Shown here one piece after another: positions 62,101 to 64,000 of a stretch of 64,000 nucleotides of DNA. The translations under genes were made by a program, and so were the position numbers. How positions within the stretch are numbered: the stretch's first letter is position 1; each line of letters opens with the position of its first letter. The stretch comes from Marthasterias glacialis (Eukaryota > Echinodermata > Asteroidea > Forcipulatida > Asteriidae), in assembly GCA_911728455.2 (NCBI GenBank), contig OU452224.1, forward strand, positions 3,348,001-3,412,000. Direction: 5' to 3'. The notes beneath the pieces were generated by a model that was not told the origin of the DNA, ran no database searches, and saw only the letters and a list, made by a program, of their open reading frames with translations.

Positions 62101-63469
62101 CCGGGGTCACCGGATTAACTTGATGTTGTTGAGCGACGTTGTTCGGCCACTGTTGAGGTCCGTTGTACCAGGAAGGTGGCCAAAATTGCAGCGGCATCGG
62201 TGGCATGGGCGCCGCCATGTTGAATGGATGCTGCCCGCTAGCGTTAAGGCCCGCCTGTGGAAGAGTCCATTGATGTCCCGGGTAAGTACATGTATCAGGC
62301 CCTTGATGGTTCGGAGGGACAACCCAAGGCGAGGTTTGTCCGTATCTACCTTGGGCTAGGTTGAACGCCCGAGGTGCTCTTGAGACCGGAGGAACCGGCT
62401 GAGGGGGTTCTGGTGTAGACTCTCCCGTACCACTGGCAGAAATTGGACAAGGCAGTCCGCTTTCTGGGTCTCCCAAATGGCGCTCGTCAGCCCGAGGCGG
62501 GGCTGGAGCGTGAGACCGTGTTCGTTCAACCCTAGGCGAGGTTGACGAAGTAGAAGGTTTGGCTGTATCTTTAGGCAGTTTATCGGTAGATTTTCCCTTC
62601 TTGGAAGACATAACTTCAAATTTCCTTAGCAAAGACTTGTAGAAATTCTGCTATCACCGCCACGTAGTACATGTATGTCGATAAAACCACGCAAAAAGTA
62701 GTGTGTAATACTGTGCATCTGTGTAAGTGTGCTAACCGTACCACGAGAAAAAAGACGTGGTTCAACGGTCGCATGATGGTCTTATACCTGGGGGGACTAC
62801 AGCTAATTTGCATTTTTATGAATGAAGGAATGAACCATTTTCTTCAAAGGGGTGGTGCAAACCGTATTACAAGGAACAATAATACAGTGTGAGTCTGACG
62901 ACTAGGACGAAATATAATTTAACGCCACATGACTAACGCAAGTTTAAAACCCTCCTATACACTGGCATCACAGTATGCCACAAAGTACCATACCTTCCAG
63001 GCTAGCATTGGGTGCATGGGTTTCTTCTGTTTGTACAGCTGGTAGTATCAGGAAACCCCATGGCTTGTGTACTGTGGTCTTAGTCTCCACAGTCTCCTGT
63101 GGAATTTTGTGGCAAGAGCCAGTTGGGCAGGAGAGTATACTGGGTTAACAGTAATAGGGTTAACAATACCTAGAGATTTTACTTCCATGGTGATTTTTTA
63201 TAAATTAAAATACTGAGGGTTGTTGGTTATTCTCCCCCTCTAACCTCAGCTGATAGTTCCCTTCCAGTCTTGGTGGATCTGAATGAAAGAAAGCAACTCG
63301 CCAGCATTCTCTGACTTACCAAGAAGTTCCCGCTGTCTACTTTGTAGTTGAACGTTGGATCAAAGAGTGACCTGTACTGAGCCCAACAAGCCAGCACCAC
63401 GGCAGACACCCAGATGAACCCTACAAGCAATAGCTTAGGCAGGTAGAAATACGTCCACTTTCTATCGCT
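53080..63469 (-). CDS. TMEM181: TMEM181 orthologue, last seven coding exons
   Basis: Seven exons (63320-63469, 57792-57894, 56650-56701, 54815-54897, 53939-54028, 53607-53673, 53080-53152) join in phase to 205 residues plus a stop codon, 618 nt. They encode the C-terminal part of a multipass membrane protein. There are hydrophobic helices in LPKLLLVGFIWVSAVVLAC, FFLVIGGLYLLYLVFLII, FMTLLMLFVVAV and FYSLLNYYLYTMAFVY, then an acidic cytosolic tail with SMLNESEDELIYG. The block order and motifs (YKVDSGNF, RLRFMTLL, NFVSELSTYY, NSAEFLAFY, FVYSPSKNA, KDNPTFSML) match vertebrate TMEM181 (GPR178), an integral membrane protein implicated in bacterial toxin binding and membrane trafficking. The N-terminal exons lie beyond the right edge. 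It lies upstream of, and on the same strand as, the adhesive gene. An intact DIRS element interrupts its first intron in this window. Confidence 0.92.
53607..53673 (-). CDS. TMEM181: TMEM181 exon f
   Basis: Phase 1 in, phase 2 out. Encodes DSYFKDNPTFSMLNESEDEL then IYG, matching the conserved KDNP.FSMLN.S.D..IYGSD cytosolic tail. Confidence 0.92.
53939..54028 (-). CDS. TMEM181: TMEM181 exon e
   Basis: Phase 1 to 1, 90 nt. Encodes SAEFLAFYSLLNYYLYTMAF then VYSPSKNAHK. Its 5' edge is set at an AC dinucleotide (U12 acceptor); using the later CTGCAG would drop the conserved Ser-Ala and leave no matching donor. Confidence 0.9.
54029..54814 (-). other. TMEM181: U12-type AT-AC intron of TMEM181
   Basis: On the minus strand the intron begins ATATCCTTTTG and ends TCCGTTGTAC. 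A perfect minor-spliceosome branch-point element TTCCTTAAC (complement of 54039-54047) lies 10 nt before the AC terminus. Frame and family alignment (YYKN joined to SAEFL) require exactly these boundaries. No competing GT-AG pair restores the frame. Confidence 0.9.
54300..54680 (-). mobile_element. tRNA-derived SINE plus a second head
   Basis: The minus-oriented SINE body (CCATCCAAAGGACAAAGCAA, AGACCGGGACTCGAACCCAC) is followed by a second head fragment (AGCTTGAGTCCTGTGCGCTG GACCGCTCAGCCATGACAC). Apparently two copies or a partial duplication, in the TMEM181 U12 intron's left neighbourhood. Confidence 0.7.
54815..54897 (-). CDS. TMEM181: TMEM181 exon d
   Basis: Phase 2 in, phase 1 out, 83 nt. 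Encodes VAVIVMRFGIGILNGNFVSE then LSTYYKN. There is no usable GT donor at the point required by the frame; instead it is followed directly by ATATCCTTT, a U12 AT-AC donor. Confidence 0.9.
55888..56060. mobile_element. Fold-back MITE family D, degraded copy in TMEM181 intron
   Basis: TTCATAGAGCTGTTTAAGTA opens, GGCTGGTAATTATGCTTAAT and TTAGAAGCTCTTTG close. Confidence 0.55.
56650..56701 (-). CDS. TMEM181: TMEM181 exon c
   Basis: Phase 1 in, phase 2 out, 52 nt. Encodes LRLRFMTLLMLFVVAV, equivalent to the DLRLKFLTALTFVVLV helix of vertebrates. Acceptor TTTCAG, donor GTAAGT. Confidence 0.88.
57458..57655. mobile_element. Fold-back MITE family D, best copy
   Basis: Left arm CAGGGGCCAATTTCATAGAG CTGCTTA and right arm TAAGCAGCTCTATGAAATTG GGCCC form a near-perfect terminal inverted repeat of about 25 bp. 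The inner arms (AAGCACA/TGTGCTT type) extend it. No ORF. Confidence 0.85.
57792..57894 (-). CDS. TMEM181: TMEM181 exon b
   Basis: Phase 0 in, phase 1 out. Encodes the helix FFLVIGGLYLLYLVFLII then RAFTELKSLPYM. Only 16 nt (57895-57910) separate its 5' edge from the DIRS retrotransposon. Confidence 0.93.
57976..58119. repeat. DIRS inverted terminal repeat, left copy
   Basis: 144 bp, exact reverse complement of 62753-62896 as read by eye, with no mismatch found. It starts AGACTCACACTG and ends ACCACGTCT. Confidence 0.93.
58211..58316. repeat. DIRS internal complementary region
   Basis: 58211-58286 is the reverse complement of the left end 57911-57986, and 58282-58316 is the reverse complement of the right end 62886-62920. 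The two parts meet at a short shared AAATT. This joins the two ends head to tail, as needed to template circularisation in DIRS replication. Confidence 0.93.
58324..59316 (-). CDS. DIRS tyrosine recombinase (ORF3)
   Basis: The open frame actually begins at 61326 (1,000 codons), but the first 670 codons overlap ORF2 and are compositionally odd. Recombinase homology begins near the Met at 59316 (codon 671), which I use as the start, giving about 330 residues. The N-terminal SAM-like core-binding part includes RTINVYRSAISSAH. Catalytic residues in the 1,000-codon numbering: Arg830 in TAGRCSSLLAL, His944 and Arg947 in HSTRAAS, and nucleophile Tyr980 in FTKFYKRD. The R...H-x-x-R...Y set is complete. 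It would integrate the circular cDNA. It ends just short of the internal complementary region. Confidence 0.92.
   Translation of the reverse strand: MGAIRKALATRGLSQKVSSVILSSWRKGTNAQFNSSWKRWSRWCLQQQLDPVHAPLAQILEFLHQLIEDGLQYRTINVYRSAISSAHAHVNNAPIGQHHLMTRFFKGLFNIRPPKPKYCSTWDVGKVLRYLSSLPTNRELNLRQLTLKVAMLVALVTAGRCSSLLALDLQHVKRSKSAFEFAPVAQAKCSTAYRPVQSVVLERFSSNPQLCVFLALKEYINRTKPFRSQNNLKLTRLFLSFGKPHHCVVSSTIARWLKTVMAAAGIDISQFKAHSTRAASTSAAARLGVSTAQILLTADWSSANTFTKFYKRDVEGTQEFGKAVLSSAQL
59148..61175 (-). CDS. DIRS pol: reverse transcriptase, RNase H and MT-like region (ORF2)
   Basis: 675 residues. The RT domain spans about residues 55-260, with GAVTVEIPVEGQFISSLFLI, a KSGELRPVINLRSLNK finger, TIDLKDAYFMIPIH and the catalytic YLDD at 199-202. 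RNase H spans about residues 355-480, with catalytic Asp365 in QTDASLQGWG and later HLELLSVYYAL and QVDNMTA acidic residues. From about residue 500, VDLFASRLNKQLPNFVSW opens the C-terminal region that DIRS elements share and that has been likened to Dam-type methyltransferases. No frameshift or stop is seen. Its 3' end overlaps the recombinase ORF in another frame. Confidence 0.93.
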   Translation of the reverse strand: MQTSRLQYFVPVWRSLTQDSWILQSVTAHKIDFVSIPFQLQHRVPVTTMDSQSQVEIAQLEVQKLQNKGAVTVEIPVEGQFISSLFLIPKKSGELRPVINLRSLNKFVKYEHFKMEGIKLVKDLLTQGDFLTTIDLKDAYFMIPIHHDHRKYLRFIWQNILFQFTCLPFGLSSAPRTFTKILKPVAAHLREKGIRCVFYLDDILILGKSERECTENVGLTVSLLQQLGFLINWGKSQLHPVQRLAYLGFCIDSHTMTLSLPAEKVNHIVNHCQDILNSQTLTVRELAQLIGRLSSSIQAVFPAPLYYRSLQQDKIVSLHKNNSYESQVLLSQASKRELETWISCVKSWNGQTLLIPNPDITLQTDASLQGWGACMMPDIRTGGRWSKVERNLHINHLELLSVYYALQALVSHRQNLHICLQVDNMTAISYITHKGGTHSQELSNLAIKIWTWCLHRGITLTVEFIPGVENISADEMSRHFNDRTEWQLLPEVFRNVLQALEFQPTVDLFASRLNKQLPNFVSWHPSPLAWRVDAFSISWNNLAGYMFPPFSLLSRCLQKVRVEKSTVLLIAPVWKTQPWYPLILELTTQTPLLLPKRPDLLKLCHNGQPHPMQDAIQLAAWVLSGKRWLQEAFRKRCLQLSCHHGEKAQMHSLTPHGNAGVAGVFNNNLIQFMHL
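61187..62632 (-). CDS. DIRS gag-like protein (ORF1)
   Basis: 481 residues. The N-terminal half is rich in Pro, Ser and Gly with low complexity. The C-terminal half is helical and charged, with a basic Arg/Lys/Gly/Ser-rich tail (around GRFRADRGSEDSKTKK) suited to RNA binding. No zinc knuckle CCHC is present, as usual for DIRS gag. The start is the Met after a short leader (62632); an in-frame MSSKKGK seven codons on is an alternative. ORF2 starts 12 nt after its stop in another frame. Confidence 0.85.
   Translation of the reverse strand: MLRKFEVMSSKKGKSTDKLPKDTAKPSTSSTSPRVERTRSHAPAPPRADERHLGDPESGLPCPISASGTGESTPEPPQPVPPVSRAPRAFNLAQGRYGQTSPWVVPPNHQGPDTCTYPGHQWTLPQAGLNASGQHPFNMAAPMPPMPLQFWPPSWYNGPQQWPNNVAQQHQVNPVTPGQLSLPPVSVSPFGVGGIPVNRDDFGSTSDTAADVEIVAGGDTDLPTGEFRNPHRKTVGTPVTEKVIKWWEELRSNKLAHEDFREELQANQVPTEQEKYFKAPELPSQVKSSFKEARSSLVTQDEKLKDSHNHLLKVALPLTHLFDALVDTSCPESVDTSLVLQHVTSALILLGSASQSLALSRQHAFDDLLDRRFDSLKRISPSIEALFGGNLTKDIEEAEKASKLAAKVTKSGGSTSSSFKGNKFSPYYSAMTRKFRGSRPFQYQGRQSSTYKSKYGAQKFAAPNRGRFRADRGSEDSKTKK
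62753..62896. repeat. DIRS inverted terminal repeat, right copy
   Basis: 144 bp, partner of 57976-58119. It lies upstream of the gag-like ORF on the sense strand, so it probably includes the element's promoter (inference). Confidence 0.93.
63320..63469 (-). CDS. TMEM181: TMEM181 exon a
   Basis: Fifty codons. DRKWTYFYLPKLLLVGFIWV starts a transmembrane helix, and FDPTFNYKVDSGNFL is the conserved DPT..Y.VD.GNF motif. Acceptor TTGCAG, donor GTAAGT. Confidence 0.9.
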
Positions 63470-63539
63470 CTGCAACAGGAAAGGTAAGAAACCTGTTACT
63501 ATTTTGTTTTTTAAATGTCGTAGGTTCTTAACAATATGA

Positions 63540-63800
63540 AACTATAATAACAATAAATAATACCGGAGTCTTATATAGCGCACGTATCGACCAACAATTA
63601 AGTACTCAAGGTGCTTATTATATTACTTTTTAAGGCAGTTTTTTTTTATTTTATTATAAGAGCCATTTATGTAGCACCTTGTACAAGGTGCTGTGGTGCA
63701 TTTCAGCAGCCACTGCCAGAAACACCGGGGCAAACCCCTTCTCTGGCGGTAAGTGTAACTGGGTTCTTTTACGTGCGTCACAGATAAACAAAATGTATCT
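63540..63800 (-). mobile_element. tRNA-derived SINE, head-less copy
   Basis: The tail-side body (AATAATACCGGAGTCTTATA, GCACCTTGTACAAGGTGCTG, CAAACCCCTTCTCTGGCGGT, GGGTTCTTTTACGTGCGTCA) matches the 3' part of the 10390 and 31282 SINEs. The tRNA-like head is absent. Confidence 0.65.
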
Positions 63801-64000
63801 ACTTGATGAGCCAGCAATATTTGTCTTCACTTGGGCTAACGTAATTACAATACTTTGGGTCCCATCTGCACGCCAGCCCTTTGCACGTCTTCGAGACAAG
63901 ATTATTAATTTATGAAGCTCAAACCATTTCGTTTTTTTTTTTCCTGTCTCTATATCCAGTATAATCACAGGCAAGAATGATATGGACCTACTTTACATAA

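Larger units (their letters stand above)
57911..62920 (-). mobile_element. Full-length DIRS-type tyrosine-recombinase retrotransposon
   Basis: A 5.0-kb element with sense strand minus. Inverted terminal repeats at 57976-58119 and 62753-62896 are 144 bp each and, by eye, identical. Outside them the two unique ends (57911-57986 and 62886-62920) are both represented, complementary and back to back, in an internal complementary region at 58211-58316. Three long intact ORFs lie between (gag-like, RT/RNase H/MT-like, tyrosine recombinase). This layout is diagnostic of DIRS1-like elements, which replicate through a circular intermediate and integrate with a tyrosine recombinase without target duplication. 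Intact ORFs and identical repeats indicate a recent insertion. It lies in the intron between TMEM181 exons a and b, in the same orientation as the gene. Confidence 0.95.

Overview
The window is a piece of a nuclear genome of a marine invertebrate deuterostome, most likely an echinoderm and probably a sea star. The reasons are the intron-rich gene structure (short exons with consensus GT..AG introns), the AT-rich non-coding DNA packed with short inverted-repeat transposons and tRNA-derived SINEs, an intact DIRS retrotransposon, and a giant secreted protein whose modules match those known for sea star footprint protein 1 (Sfp1), a cohesive component of tube-foot adhesive. The species call is an inference.

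Two host genes were reconstructed exon by exon, both on the minus strand. (1) From 41511 leftwards past the window edge lies the 5' portion of a large secreted multidomain gene. I find 32 coding exons in correct phase, encoding about 1,734 residues. The order is signal peptide, Caspr-type fibrinogen-like region, farnesoic-acid-methyltransferase-like (Methyltransf_FA) domain, SUEL-type galactose-binding lectin, EGF-like, VWD, C8, TIL and a TILa/VWC-like Cys-rich segment. After these comes a repeating unit made of an unrecognised beta-rich module X, a 27-30 nt linker exon and an F5/8C (discoidin) domain. Two full units, each exactly 960 coding nt, are present, and the third unit is cut by the window edge. 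(2) From 63469 to 53080 lie the last seven coding exons of a TMEM181 orthologue, with its stop codon at 53080. One of its introns is a textbook U12-type AT-AC intron.

Between TMEM181 exons, at 57911-62920, sits a full-length DIRS-type tyrosine-recombinase retrotransposon with three intact overlapping ORFs (gag-like, RT/RNase H/MT-like, YR). Its 144-bp inverted terminal repeats are identical, and it has a complete internal complementary region. Its edge is only 16 nt from the 3' splice site of a TMEM181 exon. The 11.5 kb between the two genes (41512-53079) shows no convincing coding exon. It holds several MITE-like fold-back elements, a tandem duplication and low-complexity DNA.

The introns of the large gene carry most of the other structure. 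There is a 45-bp minisatellite of about 31 units with two different three-unit higher-order patterns (22.86-24.26 kb), and a long near-perfect inverted repeat (35.56-36.18 kb) ending in a 34-bp perfect palindrome. There are also several families of TIR elements, including one nested insertion, and a SINE family with an AAT-rich tail. Exon boundaries are my own hand translation: reading frame, splice consensus and domain continuity agree, but no transcript or database search was available.
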